Notes: generated from the letters alone by a model not told the origin. A stretch of DNA of 64,000 nt from JAHFUI01 sp039931615 (GCA_039931615.1 JBDTRR010000025.1:1-64000), one strand, 5' to 3'. Shown: positions 41,886 through 50,697, counted from the first letter of the stretch. A program made the numbers and translations.

Positions 41886-42965
41886 ATGCGCCCTGCCCTG
41901 ATGGTCCTGACGGCCGCCTTTTCGCTGTGCGTGGCGCTGCCTGCCCGTGCCGAGGACCTGCTGCTGGATCGCTTCCGCGATTTTCTCGAATCGCTGCGCG
42001 CGCAGGCCAACATCCCCGCCGTCGCCGCCGCCATCGTCGGCAGCAACGACATCCTGTGGGAATACGGCTTCGGCCGGCAGGACATCGATCGGGCCATTGT
42101 CACGCGGACCGATACGCCGTTTCACCTCGATGGCCTGACGCAGATGTTCACCGCCTCGCTGGTGCTCCGCTGCGTCGAGGAGGGCCGCCTCTCGCTTGAC
42201 GACCGCGTGGGACAGTTCAAAGGGGTCAGCGCTGAGCCAGTCAAAGGGTCCAGCGCTGAGCCGGACGCGACGCTGCGGCAGATCCTGACGCACACCTCCG
42301 GCACGCCGGAGAACCCGGTGTTCGCCTATCGTCCGGAGCGGCTCGAACCGCTGAGGAACGCGATCCGCGCCTGCACCGACGATTCGTTCCGTGAACGGCT
42401 GGCCAACCTGCTGGCGCAGCTGGCGATGAAAGATTCGGTGCCGGGCCCGGACATGATCCATCCGGAGACGCTGACCGAGGGGATTCCCGACGACCTTGAC
42501 GTCCTGCGCTACCGGCGCGTGCTGGCGCGGCTGGCGACTCCGTACGCCGTCGATCAACGGCGGGTGTCGCCGACCCAGTACACGGCCACCACCCTGACGC
42601 CAGCCAGCGGCCTGATCTCGACCGTCCGCGACCTCGCCAGATTCCACCTGGCGCTGAAAGACGGGGTGCTGATGCGCGCCGACACGCTGGCACTCGCCTG
42701 GCAGGCGCCGGTCGATCGCGACGGCCGCCGGCTGCCGCACGGCCTCGGCTGGTTCGTTCAGAGCTACAACGGCGAGACGGTCGTCTGGCAGTTCGGTGTC
42801 GGCGAGAACGGTTCGTCCTCGCTGTGGCTGACGGTGCCGGGGCGCGGGCTGACGCTGATTCTCCTGGCGAACAGCACCGGCCTGGTCCGGCCGTTCAACC
42901 TGGCCGCCGGCGACCTGACGGTCTCGCCGTTCGCGCGGCTCTTCCTCGGACTGTTTGTCCGGTAG
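41886..42965 (+). CDS. beta-lactamase-fold serine-hydrolase homologue lacking the SxxK nucleophile
   Basis: 359 residues with a signal peptide (1-22). The class C/esterase frame is recognisable (MFTASLVLRCVEEGRLSLDDRV, ATLRQILTHTSGTP, TLTPASGLISTVRDLARFHLAL, HGLGWFV, GVGENGSSSLWLTVPGRGLTLILLANS). The Ser-x-x-Lys is replaced by G83-LT-Q86, so both Ser and Lys are gone, and no clear Y-x-N is seen. It is probably a binding protein, not an enzyme. Residues 112-127 are an 8-residue tandem duplication (KGVSAEPV/KGSSAEPD). Confidence 0.8.
   Translation: MRPALMVLTAAFSLCVALPARAEDLLLDRFRDFLESLRAQANIPAVAAAIVGSNDILWEYGFGRQDIDRAIVTRTDTPFHLDGLTQMFTASLVLRCVEEGRLSLDDRVGQFKGVSAEPVKGSSAEPDATLRQILTHTSGTPENPVFAYRPERLEPLRNAIRACTDDSFRERLANLLAQLAMKDSVPGPDMIHPETLTEGIPDDLDVLRYRRVLARLATPYAVDQRRVSPTQYTATTLTPASGLISTVRDLARFHLALKDGVLMRADTLALAWQAPVDRDGRRLPHGLGWFVQSYNGETVVWQFGVGENGSSSLWLTVPGRGLTLILLANSTGLVRPFNLAAGDLTVSPFARLFLGLFVR
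42217..42264 (+). repeat. 24-bp tandem repeat inside the beta-lactamase-like gene
   Basis: Two near-identical 24-bp units, each holding a CAAAGG box and an AGCGCT-centred palindrome. They encode KGVSAEPV and KGSSAEPD in frame, just before the ATLRQ strand. Confidence 0.75.
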
Positions 42966-42977
42966 GAGGGGCTTCGC

Positions 42978-43601
42978 GTGGGTCTGGCGCTGCGACTGCT
43001 GGCGGTAACGCTTCTCGTCCTGACCCCCGTGCGCGCGTCTGCCGAATGGCAGCTCAAGCCGTTCTTTGGCGTGTCGTTCGCCGGAACCACGACGCTGCTC
43101 GATGTCGAGAACGCGGCCGGCAGCGCCAACCGCGTGTACGGGATCAGCGGCCAGCTGCTCGGCGAGGTGTTCGGGGTCGAGGGCGACTTCGGGTTCGCAC
43201 CCGGCTTCTTTTCGGGTGGCGACGACGACGGGGTGGTCGGCTGCCGGGCGTCCGCGACGCGGTGCGTGCTGCGCAGCAGCGTCAAGACATTCACTGGCAA
43301 TATCGTCATTGCCATCCCGCGCCATCTGACGACCTACACCCTCCGGCCGTATTTCGTCGGCGGGGCCGGCCTCATGTGGGCAATCAGCGAACCAGTGTTC
43401 GGTCTGACGGGTGTGTCCAGCAGGCTGCCCGCGGTGGACGTGGGCGGCGGCGTGACCGGATTCCTGACCAGGCGGATCGGAATCGGCTGGGACGTCCGCT
43501 ATTTCCGCAGCGTCGGCAGCAAGAGCGAACCGTTCCAGAGCTTCGGCCCCGAGCAGCTCTCGTTCTGGCGGGCGAACATGGCGATCGCGATTCGGTATTG
43601 A
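42978..43601 (+). CDS. outer-membrane beta-barrel protein
   Basis: 207 residues, GTG start with AGGAGG nearby. A signal peptide (1-22) precedes alternating strands: WQLKPFFGVSFAG, SGQLLGEVFGVEGDFGFAPGFF, FTGNIVIAIPR, LRPYFVGGAGLMWAI, AVDVGGGVTGFLTRRIGIGWDVRYFR and a terminal strand WRANMAIAIRY ending in Tyr. An OmpA/porin-like eight-stranded barrel is likely. Two Cys (CRASATRC) lie in one loop. It starts 12 nt after the preceding gene. Confidence 0.78.
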   Translation: MGLALRLLAVTLLVLTPVRASAEWQLKPFFGVSFAGTTTLLDVENAAGSANRVYGISGQLLGEVFGVEGDFGFAPGFFSGGDDDGVVGCRASATRCVLRSSVKTFTGNIVIAIPRHLTTYTLRPYFVGGAGLMWAISEPVFGLTGVSSRLPAVDVGGGVTGFLTRRIGIGWDVRYFRSVGSKSEPFQSFGPEQLSFWRANMAIAIRY

Positions 43602-43668
43602 AACCGCGCCGCGACGTGGACGTTCCACCACGGGTGTCCGAATGCCGGCGGGACTTTTGCCACTGGGC

Positions 43669-43674
43669 TAAGAT
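43669..43674 (+). promoter_or_regulatory. candidate -10 element (TAAGAT), leaderless start of the DUF4390 gene
   Basis: TAAGAT ends 7 nt before the ATG at 43682; no Shine-Dalgarno site lies between. Confidence 0.35.
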
Positions 43675-43681
43675 AGGGCGA

Positions 43682-44221
43682 ATGAAGCGACGGCTGCAGA
43701 CGGTGTGCGTGATCGGGCTCCTGGCGGCCGCGGCCGTCGTGGCCCGCGCCGCCGAGAGCTTCCGGATCGTGCCGATCGTCGGCGACGACAAGGTGCTGGT
43801 GTCCTTCGAGCTGGCCGATGGGTTCACCGACGAGGTCCGCGAAGCGATTTCGAGCGGCCTCCGGACGACCTTCACCTACGAGATTGAGCTGCGCATGGTC
43901 GTCCCGGTCTGGGTCGACCCGACCATCTGCACGGCGACCGTCGCCGCCACCGATCAGTACGACAATCTGACCAGGCAGCACAGCCTGTCGCGCACGGTCG
44001 ATGGCCGCGTCGATGAAGCGAAATCGATCGCGGAGGACGGCGCGGCGGTCAAGCGCTGGCTGACAACGCTGACGCGGTTGCCGCTGTGCCAGACGTCGAA
44101 GCTGGACGCCAGCCGCGACTACTACGTGCGGATCAGCGCGCGGGCGCGGCCGCGCGGCAGCTCGCTGCTCGGCTGGGCCAACCCGGTCATCGGCCAGGCC
44201 AAGTTCACGTTCATCCCGTAG
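43682..44221 (+). CDS. DUF4390 exported protein
   Basis: 179 residues with a signal peptide (about 1-23). DUF4390 features: VSFELADGFTDEVREAISSGLRTTFTYEIEL (about 40-70), VTATDQYDNLTRQH-like middle (here AATDQYDNLTRQHSLSRTVDG) and a C-terminal YYVRISARARPRGSSLLGWANPV. The family is often found in proteobacteria beside regulatory genes; molecular function unknown. The next gene begins at the base after its stop. Confidence 0.8.
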   Translation: MKRRLQTVCVIGLLAAAAVVARAAESFRIVPIVGDDKVLVSFELADGFTDEVREAISSGLRTTFTYEIELRMVVPVWVDPTICTATVAATDQYDNLTRQHSLSRTVDGRVDEAKSIAEDGAAVKRWLTTLTRLPLCQTSKLDASRDYYVRISARARPRGSSLLGWANPVIGQAKFTFIP

Positions 44222-44872
44222 ATGTGCGATCTCAATCACCACCATCAGGCCGGGCGCTACGGATTCATCGTCGACGTCCCCCAGGTCCGGGAGTTGATCG
44301 ACGAGACGCAGCGGATCATCGCGGCGATGCCGACCGACCAGGAGCGCGTCGAGGCGCTGCGGCCGGCGTTCAGCCGCCTGCTGCAGGCCAGCGGCTGGCT
44401 GCCTGAAGAATGCGCCGCCCCGGACACCGGGAGCCGGATGGGCGGCGGCATCGGCCAGTACGCCCTTTATCGCGCCGAGGACGGCTCCCTCTGCCTGTTC
44501 TCGCTGGTGGTTCCAGTCGGCGCCGAGACGCCGGTCCACGATCACCTGGCCTGGGGCATCGTCGGCCTGTATCGTGGGACACAGGAAGAGACCGTCTACC
44601 GGCGGCTCGACGACGCCACCGTTTCGGGCAAAGCGGCGCTGGAGGTGTCGAAACGGCAGGCGCTGACACCCGGTGAATGCTACACGCTGCTGCCACCGGC
44701 GGACGACATCCACTTCGTGAAAACCACCTCAGACGTGCCGTCGATCTCCATTCACCTGCTGGCCAACGACACCGCGTGCGTGTGGCGTCATCGCTTCGAC
44801 CCTGCCGCGGGGACCGTCAGTGCGTTCCGTTCCGGCTGCGCCAACGCCCCGTGTCCGCCTGAAGCCGGATGA
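44222..44872 (+). CDS. cysteine-dioxygenase-type thiol dioxygenase (cupin)
   Basis: 216 residues. The three-His iron site is visible: TPVHDHLAWGIVGLYRG (H106, H108) and DDIHFVKT (H164), with SIHLLANDTACVWRHRFDP completing the cupin. The layout fits the CDO_I family (cysteine or 3-mercaptopropionate dioxygenases), which oxidise a thiol to a sulfinate. The substrate is undecided. The ATG directly follows the stop of the DUF4390 gene, so coupling is likely. An unusual MCDLNHHHQAG start adds extra His residues. Confidence 0.82.
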   Translation: MCDLNHHHQAGRYGFIVDVPQVRELIDETQRIIAAMPTDQERVEALRPAFSRLLQASGWLPEECAAPDTGSRMGGGIGQYALYRAEDGSLCLFSLVVPVGAETPVHDHLAWGIVGLYRGTQEETVYRRLDDATVSGKAALEVSKRQALTPGECYTLLPPADDIHFVKTTSDVPSISIHLLANDTACVWRHRFDPAAGTVSAFRSGCANAPCPPEAG

Positions 44873-44938
44873 GTGACGGTCCGGGGCAGGGCGAGTGAAT
44901 CGGTTTCCCAATCCCCCGTCCAGGAAGGAGCCGCGATC

Positions 44939-45403
44939 ATGGATCGCCGCACGATGATCGTCGGATGCGCGGCGGGCGCCGTCGGATTCTCAGCCACGCG
45001 TGCTGCCGCGAAGCAGGCTCCGCAGGGATCGCCGTCAAGCTTCGTCGCCGATGCCGAACGCGGGTTCGCGTCGACGCTGGCGCGCCGCGATTTTGCCGCC
45101 TTCCCGTCGTTCATTTCGGAAGACGCGATTTTCATCGGCAACGAGGGCGCGACCCAGGTCCTGCGCGGCCGGCGTGCCATCGCCGAGGCCTGGAAGCCGT
45201 ACTTCGACGCGGCGCAGCCGCCGTTCTCCTGGGAGCCGGACCTGGTGCAGGTCATCGACTCGGGCACGCTGGCGATGACCAGCGGACCGGTCCGTAATCC
45301 ACAGGGCGCACTGACCGGCCGATTCAACTCCGTCTGGCGTCTCGAGCCGGACGGACGCTGGCGCGTGGTCTTCGATCGGGGATCTCCCGTCTGCCCGCGC
45401 TGA
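44939..45403 (+). CDS. NTF2-like (SnoaL/DUF4440) exported protein
   Basis: 154 residues from the ATG at 44939 (AGGAAGGAG upstream). MDRRTMIVGCAAGAVGFSATRAAA resembles a twin-arginine signal. The NTF2-like core follows: ADAERGFASTLARRDFAAFPSFISEDAIFIGNEG, RGRRAIAEAWKPYFD, VIDSGTLAMTSGPV and FNSVWRLEPDGRWRVVFDRG. The family includes ketosteroid-isomerase-like enzymes and binding proteins; no function can be assigned. argG starts 10 nt later. Confidence 0.82.
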   Translation: MDRRTMIVGCAAGAVGFSATRAAAKQAPQGSPSSFVADAERGFASTLARRDFAAFPSFISEDAIFIGNEGATQVLRGRRAIAEAWKPYFDAAQPPFSWEPDLVQVIDSGTLAMTSGPVRNPQGALTGRFNSVWRLEPDGRWRVVFDRGSPVCPR

Positions 45404-45413
45404 GGACCAACCC

Positions 45414-46802
45414 ATGACGACCATTCTGCAGAGTGTCCCGGTCGGCCAGCGCGTCGGCATCGCGTTTTCCGGCGGGCTCGACACCAGTGCGGCGCTGCAC
45501 TGGATGCGGGCGAAGGGGGCGATCCCGTACGCCTATACCGCCCACCTCGGCCAGCCCGACGAAACCGACTACGACGAGATCCCGCGCAAGGCGCTGCAGT
45601 ACGGCGCCGAGCAGGCGCGGCTGATCGACTGCCGCGAGCGGCTTGTCTCCGAAGGTCTGGCGGCGCTCCAGGCCGGCGCGTTCCACATCACCACCGCCGG
45701 CGTGCCGTATTTCAACACCACGCCGATCGGCCGCGCGGTCACCGGCACGATGCTGGTCCTCGGCATGAAGGACGACGATGTCCACATCTGGGGCGATGGC
45801 AGCACGTTCAAGGGCAACGATATCGAACGGTTCTACCGCTACGGCCTGCTCGCCAATCCCCACCTCCGGATCTACAAGCCATGGCTCGATCAGGCGTTCA
45901 TCGACGAGCTCGGCGGCCGGAAGGAAATGTCCGAGTACATGCGGAGCGCCGGGTTCGCCTACCGGATGAGCAGCGAGAAGGCGTACTCGACTGATTCGAA
46001 TATCCTGGGCGCGACCCACGAGGCAAAGGATCTCGAGCGGCTCGACACCGGCATCCGCATCGTCGATCCGATCATGGGGGTGCCGTTCTGGCGCGACGAT
46101 GTCGCGATCCCGCCGGAAGTGGTCACCATCGCGTTCGAGGAGGGCTGGCCGGTCCGGTTGAACGACACCTCCTATCAGGATCCCGTCCAGCTGATGCTCG
46201 ACGCGAACGCTATCGGCGGCCGGCACGGGCTCGGGATGAGCGATCAGATCGAAAACCGGATCATCGAGGCCAAGAGCCGCGGCATCTATGAAGCACCGGG
46301 GATGGCGCTGCTGTTCGCGGCCTACGAACGCCTGATCACCGGCATCCACAATGAAGACACGATCGAGCAGTACCGCACTGACGGCCGCCGGCTCGGCCGG
46401 CTGCTCTATCAGGGGCGCTGGTTCGATCCGCAGGCGATGATGCTGCGCGACTGCGCACAGCGCTGGGTGGCCCGGCTGGTCACTGGCGAGGTCACGCTCG
46501 AGCTTCGCCGCGGCAACGACTACTCAATTCTGGACACGCGCAGCCCGAACCTTACCTATCAGCCCGAGCGGCTGACGATGGAGAAGGGCGAGTCGGCGTT
46601 TACTCCGCAGGATCGCATCGGGCAACTGACGATGAGAAACCTCGACATCGGCGATACGAGGGAGAAGCTCGCCAGCTATGTGAAGACCGGGCTGCTCGCC
46701 GAGCCGCTCGGTCCGTCGCTGCCGCAGCTCCCCGACCGCGGCGGTGATACGCCGGCCCCCACCTCCGGCGCCGAGACACCGATGCCGAAGCCCGACGCCT
46801 GA
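45414..46802 (+). CDS. argG: argininosuccinate synthase
   Basis: 462 residues of the longer (E. coli-like) class. The ATP pyrophosphatase motif AFSGGLDTSAALHWM is at about 18-32, followed by YDEIPRKALQYGAEQARLIDCR, DGSTFKGNDIERFYRYG, MSSEKAYSTDSNILGATHEAKDLE, NAIGGRHGLGMSDQIENRIIEAKSRGIYEAPG and a typical C-terminal helix. It joins citrulline and aspartate in arginine synthesis. No other arginine gene is nearby. A Pro/Asp-rich tail (after about residue 440) is extra. Confidence 0.97.
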   Translation: MTTILQSVPVGQRVGIAFSGGLDTSAALHWMRAKGAIPYAYTAHLGQPDETDYDEIPRKALQYGAEQARLIDCRERLVSEGLAALQAGAFHITTAGVPYFNTTPIGRAVTGTMLVLGMKDDDVHIWGDGSTFKGNDIERFYRYGLLANPHLRIYKPWLDQAFIDELGGRKEMSEYMRSAGFAYRMSSEKAYSTDSNILGATHEAKDLERLDTGIRIVDPIMGVPFWRDDVAIPPEVVTIAFEEGWPVRLNDTSYQDPVQLMLDANAIGGRHGLGMSDQIENRIIEAKSRGIYEAPGMALLFAAYERLITGIHNEDTIEQYRTDGRRLGRLLYQGRWFDPQAMMLRDCAQRWVARLVTGEVTLELRRGNDYSILDTRSPNLTYQPERLTMEKGESAFTPQDRIGQLTMRNLDIGDTREKLASYVKTGLLAEPLGPSLPQLPDRGGDTPAPTSGAETPMPKPDA

Positions 46803-46896
46803 TCCGGCGGCGGCTGAGCGGCGCACGCTGCCTCACCCGGCTGTTGTTCACGGCTGAGGTCGCGATTCTTGCAACATGGACGGCCGGAGGATCGAC

Positions 46897-47049
46897 ATGC
46901 TGTATACATTGGCCGTCGTCCTGTTGATCGCGTGGTTGCTGGGTGTCGTCGGTACCTATACCATCGGAGCATTCGTCCACCTGTTGCTCGTGGTGGCGAT
47001 TGTGTTGTTCGTGGTCGGACTGCTGAGCGGCAGGCGGACGATCGTGTGA
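46897..47049 (+). CDS. lmo0937-type small membrane protein (DUF5670-like)
   Basis: 50 residues, too short for many gene callers. ATG at 46897 after CGGAGGATCGAC. Two hydrophobic helices, LYTLAVVLLIAWLLGVVGTY and GAFVHLLLVVAIVLFVVGLL, end in a basic SGRRTIV tail. This matches the small lmo0937 family (about 50 residues, ending SGRR). Function unknown, possibly stress-related. Confidence 0.85.
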   Translation: MLYTLAVVLLIAWLLGVVGTYTIGAFVHLLLVVAIVLFVVGLLSGRRTIV

Positions 47050-47170
47050 GCCCGTTCACAGGCGTGGCGCGCACTTTTACCCGTATAAGGGTAAGTGTCG
47101 CGCCGCGCTGTCGTGAATGCGGCGACCAGCCGCTTTCGGTCTGCACCATCTTGTATTCAGGCCCGACCGA

Positions 47171-48151
47171 TCAGGGCCGGCGGACGCCGTCATACTGTTC
47201 GATTGGCGGCGTGCCGTAGGTGTGGAAGCTTTCGGTGGTCTTCAGACCCCACGCCTGACCCTTCCGCCGTTCCGCTTCGGTCCAGACGACCGGCTGCCAG
47301 TCGGGCGCCAGCATCAAGCGCGCTCCGGCGCTGTCGATCTCGATCCGGTTGCCACCCGGCTCATACACATACAGGAAGAACGTCTGCTGCACGGCGTGCT
47401 TGTGCGGTCCGGTTTCGATGTGGACGCCGTTTTCAAGAAAGATGTCGGCCGCACGCAGGACTTCCTCGCGGCTGTCGACGGCGTAGGTGACGTGATGGAA
47501 GCGTCCGCGCGCGCCGTAGTGATCCAGGGTGAACGCCAGATCGTAGGTCTTGTTGGTGACGGTCACCCAGGCGCCGGCTTCCCGCCCGCTGTCGAGCACG
47601 ATCATCTCGGTCGTCCGCATACCGAGAACGTCCTCCATGAAATGTCGCAGCTCGGCGACGTCGGAGGTGAGGAGGTTGACGTGGTCGAGGCGACGGACGT
47701 TGGCGCCACGCGCCGGAAACCGCTGTGCCTGGTTCTTGAGTGACGGCCGGAGATCGGCGGGCGGCGCGTACCACTCGGTCTCGTAGTAGATCTCCATGTT
47801 GTGGCCGTCAGGAGTGGTGAAGGCGTAGGCCGGCCCGTGTCCGAGATCGCCGTCTGTCCATCCCTTGCCGAGGCCGGACGCCTCGATCACGGCGACGCGG
47901 CGGCTCAGCGCTTCGGGACTCGTCGCGCGAAACGCCATGTGGCCCATCCCGGCCACCGGCGATGGGGTGAGCTTGAGGGTGTGGCGTTCGTAGTCGTCCC
48001 AGCCGCGCAGATAGACCGAATCGCCGCGCCGCCCGCTCTCGGTCATCCCGTAGACATTCGTGAAGAAGTGCAGGCTCGCGGCCGGGTCGGGCGTCAACAG
48101 CTCGATGTGGGCGAGATGGGCGAGGTCGAATGAACGCAGCGTCGATTGCAT
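47171..48151 (-). CDS. VOC-family extradiol dioxygenase (catechol 2,3-dioxygenase-like)
   Basis: 326 residues with two vicinal-oxygen-chelate modules. Module 1 (about 10-130): LAHIELLTPDPAASLHFFTNVYGM. Module 2 (about 150-290): LDHVNLLTSDVAELRHFMEDVLGMR. Iron ligands fit the second module: H153 in LDHVNL, a His in GRFHHVTYAVDS and E in YEPGGNRIEID. These enzymes cleave aromatic rings next to a diol. The substrate is not decided, and no other aromatic-pathway gene is adjacent. Confidence 0.85.
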   Translation of the reverse strand: MQSTLRSFDLAHLAHIELLTPDPAASLHFFTNVYGMTESGRRGDSVYLRGWDDYERHTLKLTPSPVAGMGHMAFRATSPEALSRRVAVIEASGLGKGWTDGDLGHGPAYAFTTPDGHNMEIYYETEWYAPPADLRPSLKNQAQRFPARGANVRRLDHVNLLTSDVAELRHFMEDVLGMRTTEMIVLDSGREAGAWVTVTNKTYDLAFTLDHYGARGRFHHVTYAVDSREEVLRAADIFLENGVHIETGPHKHAVQQTFFLYVYEPGGNRIEIDSAGARLMLAPDWQPVVWTEAERRKGQAWGLKTTESFHTYGTPPIEQYDGVRRP

Positions 48152-48200
48152 CGCCGCCTAGGGTATCAGAATGCCGGCGACGGGACCCTCCCCGTGGACG

Positions 48201-48941
48201 TCAGCGCGTCAGCCATTCCAGCGCTTCTCGAGCGACTGCCGCCGGGACCGTGTGCGGACCGGCGAATTCGCGGTAGGTCACGCGGTAGCCGGCCCGGCGC
48301 AGCTGCGGCACGATCTGCCGGCTGGTGACGTCGATCGCGAGCACCTGATCCGCGGTGCCATGTGACACGAAGATCGGCGGCCGGCCGGCCGGCGGCGCCG
48401 GGGTGATGAAGCCCGGTGAGAAGGCGATCAGATGGGTGAACAGATCGCCATTGGCCAGGCCGAGCGAGAGCGCGTACGATCCGCCGTCGGAAAAGCCGCC
48501 GATCGCCAGACGGGCCGGGTCGACGGCGACACGCTCGAAGGTGTAGCGCAGCGCCGCGTCGATGAAGGCGACATCGGGTCCGAAAATCCCGCCCACCCCG
48601 TCCCATGTGCCGCGCCGCGAGTCGGGTGCCAGCACCACGACGCCGAGCTGTTCGGCGAGGGGAAAGATGAAACCGACGTTGCGGGCGCTGCTCCCCGCGC
48701 CGTGCAGCATCAGGAGGAGCGGCGTTGGTCGCTGGGGGGCGAGATGCTGCGGGATGTACAACGTCGCGTCGCGCCCGGTTTTCGCCAAGCCGATCCGGTG
48801 CTCCCCGGGACCGATCGTCATCGCCGGCGGCACCGGCCGGGCCCGCAGACGGCCTTCAGCGGCCGAGCCGTCCGCGGCCGCGGACGGCAGCCAGGCCAGC
48901 GCGATCGCGCTCGCCAGTAATCCAAAAAGGGCAGGCGTCAT
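48201..48941 (-). CDS. phospholipase/carboxylesterase-family alpha/beta hydrolase, exported
   Basis: 246 residues with a signal peptide (about 1-23). LLLMLHGAGSSARN gives the oxyanion region. GGFSDGGSYALSLGL gives the nucleophile Ser (GFSDG), and a late GTADQVL and GPHTVP supply the Asp and His. This is the PHB-depolymerase/phospholipase-carboxylesterase type. It is exported, so the target is probably an ester or small polymer outside the cell. Convergent pairs: none, as both neighbours are on the same strand. Confidence 0.85.
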   Translation of the reverse strand: MTPALFGLLASAIALAWLPSAAADGSAAEGRLRARPVPPAMTIGPGEHRIGLAKTGRDATLYIPQHLAPQRPTPLLLMLHGAGSSARNVGFIFPLAEQLGVVVLAPDSRRGTWDGVGGIFGPDVAFIDAALRYTFERVAVDPARLAIGGFSDGGSYALSLGLANGDLFTHLIAFSPGFITPAPPAGRPPIFVSHGTADQVLAIDVTSRQIVPQLRRAGYRVTYREFAGPHTVPAAVAREALEWLTR

Positions 48942-49056
48942 TCTCGTCAGCTCAGAGCGTCCAGCGTCGAGGCACGGGCTCCATCAACCGGCCGCCGCCG
49001 CGAGCCGGGACGCGAATGGGACGGTCGTCGCGCCAACCGGAAGTCTGACGGCGGGT

Positions 49057-50697
49057 TTACGCCGTCGATTGCGCGCCGTCGCGGATCGCCTTCAGCGCCA
49101 GACGTTCCTCGCGGTTCGGATCGTTCACCACCTTGCACTCGTTGCCCAGGATCATCGTCGCCCGATCGGTGCTGTTGAACGCCGGCCACGTCGGCAGGTC
49201 CGGATGGTTCGGGCTGCCGGTGCGGGCGAATGCCGCCCACGCCGCACTCATCTTGTGGGCGAGCGCGTAGCGTTCCTGCCCCGCGCCGGTCATCGATCCC
49301 GCGATGTCGATGTTGTAGAGGACGAACGGGATATCGAGCGTGTGATACGACTTCATCTGTCCCTGGTGGACCGGGGATCGCCAGTTGAAGTAGTAGAGAT
49401 AGTCCGCGGCCTTCCCCTGTGCCGACTTCAGCTCGGCGAGTGTCTGGGCGTTGGCGCGGCGGGTGTTGTCGGCGTTCATGATCAGCCAGACGTCGGTGTT
49501 GCTGATGCCGGGGTGCGTCTTGCGGTAGAGCGTGACCAGCGCCCGGGCGGCCGTCTCGTCGTTGCGCGCGATCCGCTTGACGCGGGTCAGCATCTCGTCT
49601 TCCGGCAGTTCGAGGGGCGGCGGCGGATCGCTCCAGCCGTCCTCGGTTTCCACCGACCCCTGCATCAACGGAACCGTCGCCGAGAACTCCGGCGCGTCGG
49701 GCGTCCACTGATCGCGCGGCAGCGATCGGCCGTCGACGACGGGTCCGCTCGCCAGCCCCTGGATGGCCGGCTGCTGGAAGAACGCCTGCCGCAGCTGCTC
49801 CCAGCGCAGCGTCTGCAGCTGATCGAGCTGAGTGGCTTTCAGGCCGAGCCTGGCCAGGAATTGCTCGGACGCCCTCGTTGCGCTGTCGCGCGTCGCGCCG
49901 CGCAGGGCCGACCCGCTCATCGCGATGGCGCGATGAAACAGGCCCCGGGCTGACGGCATGGCCATCGCCGTCGTGACCTTGCCGCCGCCGCCGGACTGGC
50001 CGAAGATCGTCACGTTCCCCGGGTTGCCGCCGAACGCGGCGATGTTGTTCTTGATCCAGCCCAGCGCGGCGATGATGTCCTGCATGCCGACGTTGCTGGA
50101 ACTGGCCCACTTCTCGCCGCCGCCCAGATCGCTCAGGTGGAGGAACCCGAACAGATTGAGGCGGTGATTCACCGACACCACGACGACGTCTTCCTTGCGG
50201 GCGAGGTTGGTGCCGTCGTAGAGCAGCCAGTTGCCGGATCCTCCGGAGAACCCGCCGCCGTGCAGCCACACCATCACCGGCCGGTTGCCGTTGCCCAGCC
50301 CTGACGTGAAGACATTGATGCTGAGACAGTCTTCGCCCATCGGCTCGCGCCGATCGAGCGACCAGACTTCCGAGATCGGGCCGTCGGGATCCTGTGGTGA
50401 TCGCTGGGTGACCTCGAAGGCGTCGCGCACGCCGGTCCAGGCAGCCGGCCTGGCCGGCGGCATGAAGCGGTTGGCGCCTGCCGTCGAGGCGCCGTACGGC
50501 ACACCCCAGAACTGGTTGACCCCGTAACGGACCAGGCCGCGGATTTTCCCACCTGTCGTCGAGACAGCCGCGGTTGTCGCCAGCCCCCTGGAGTCCTGCG
50601 CGAACACGCGACTGAACGAGCCGCCCGCGAACAGCCCGGCGGTCGCCAATGCCCCGCGACCGAGAAAGCCGCGCCGATCGATGAGGTCAGATTTCAT
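49057..50697 (-). CDS. type-B carboxylesterase/lipase with Tat-like signal
   Basis: 546 residues. MKSDLIDRRGFLGRGALATAG is a twin-arginine leader. The type-B carboxylesterase frame is complete: GVPYGASTAGANRFMPP, EDCLSINVF, PVMVWLHGGGFSGGSG, FGGNPGNVTIFGQSGGGGKV (nucleophile Ser in GQSGG) and a late SYHTLDIPFVLYN with the His. Glu is likely in the QGSVETEDG region. It hydrolyses carboxylic esters; substrate unknown. The DUF6152 gene lies upstream across a repeat array. Confidence 0.93.
   Translation of the reverse strand: MKSDLIDRRGFLGRGALATAGLFAGGSFSRVFAQDSRGLATTAAVSTTGGKIRGLVRYGVNQFWGVPYGASTAGANRFMPPARPAAWTGVRDAFEVTQRSPQDPDGPISEVWSLDRREPMGEDCLSINVFTSGLGNGNRPVMVWLHGGGFSGGSGNWLLYDGTNLARKEDVVVVSVNHRLNLFGFLHLSDLGGGEKWASSSNVGMQDIIAALGWIKNNIAAFGGNPGNVTIFGQSGGGGKVTTAMAMPSARGLFHRAIAMSGSALRGATRDSATRASEQFLARLGLKATQLDQLQTLRWEQLRQAFFQQPAIQGLASGPVVDGRSLPRDQWTPDAPEFSATVPLMQGSVETEDGWSDPPPPLELPEDEMLTRVKRIARNDETAARALVTLYRKTHPGISNTDVWLIMNADNTRRANAQTLAELKSAQGKAADYLYYFNWRSPVHQGQMKSYHTLDIPFVLYNIDIAGSMTGAGQERYALAHKMSAAWAAFARTGSPNHPDLPTWPAFNSTDRATMILGNECKVVNDPNREERLALKAIRDGAQSTA

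Noticed and set aside
45414..46802. Arginine biosynthesis operon
   Set aside because: Only argG is present; the neighbours are an NTF2-like protein and a small membrane peptide.
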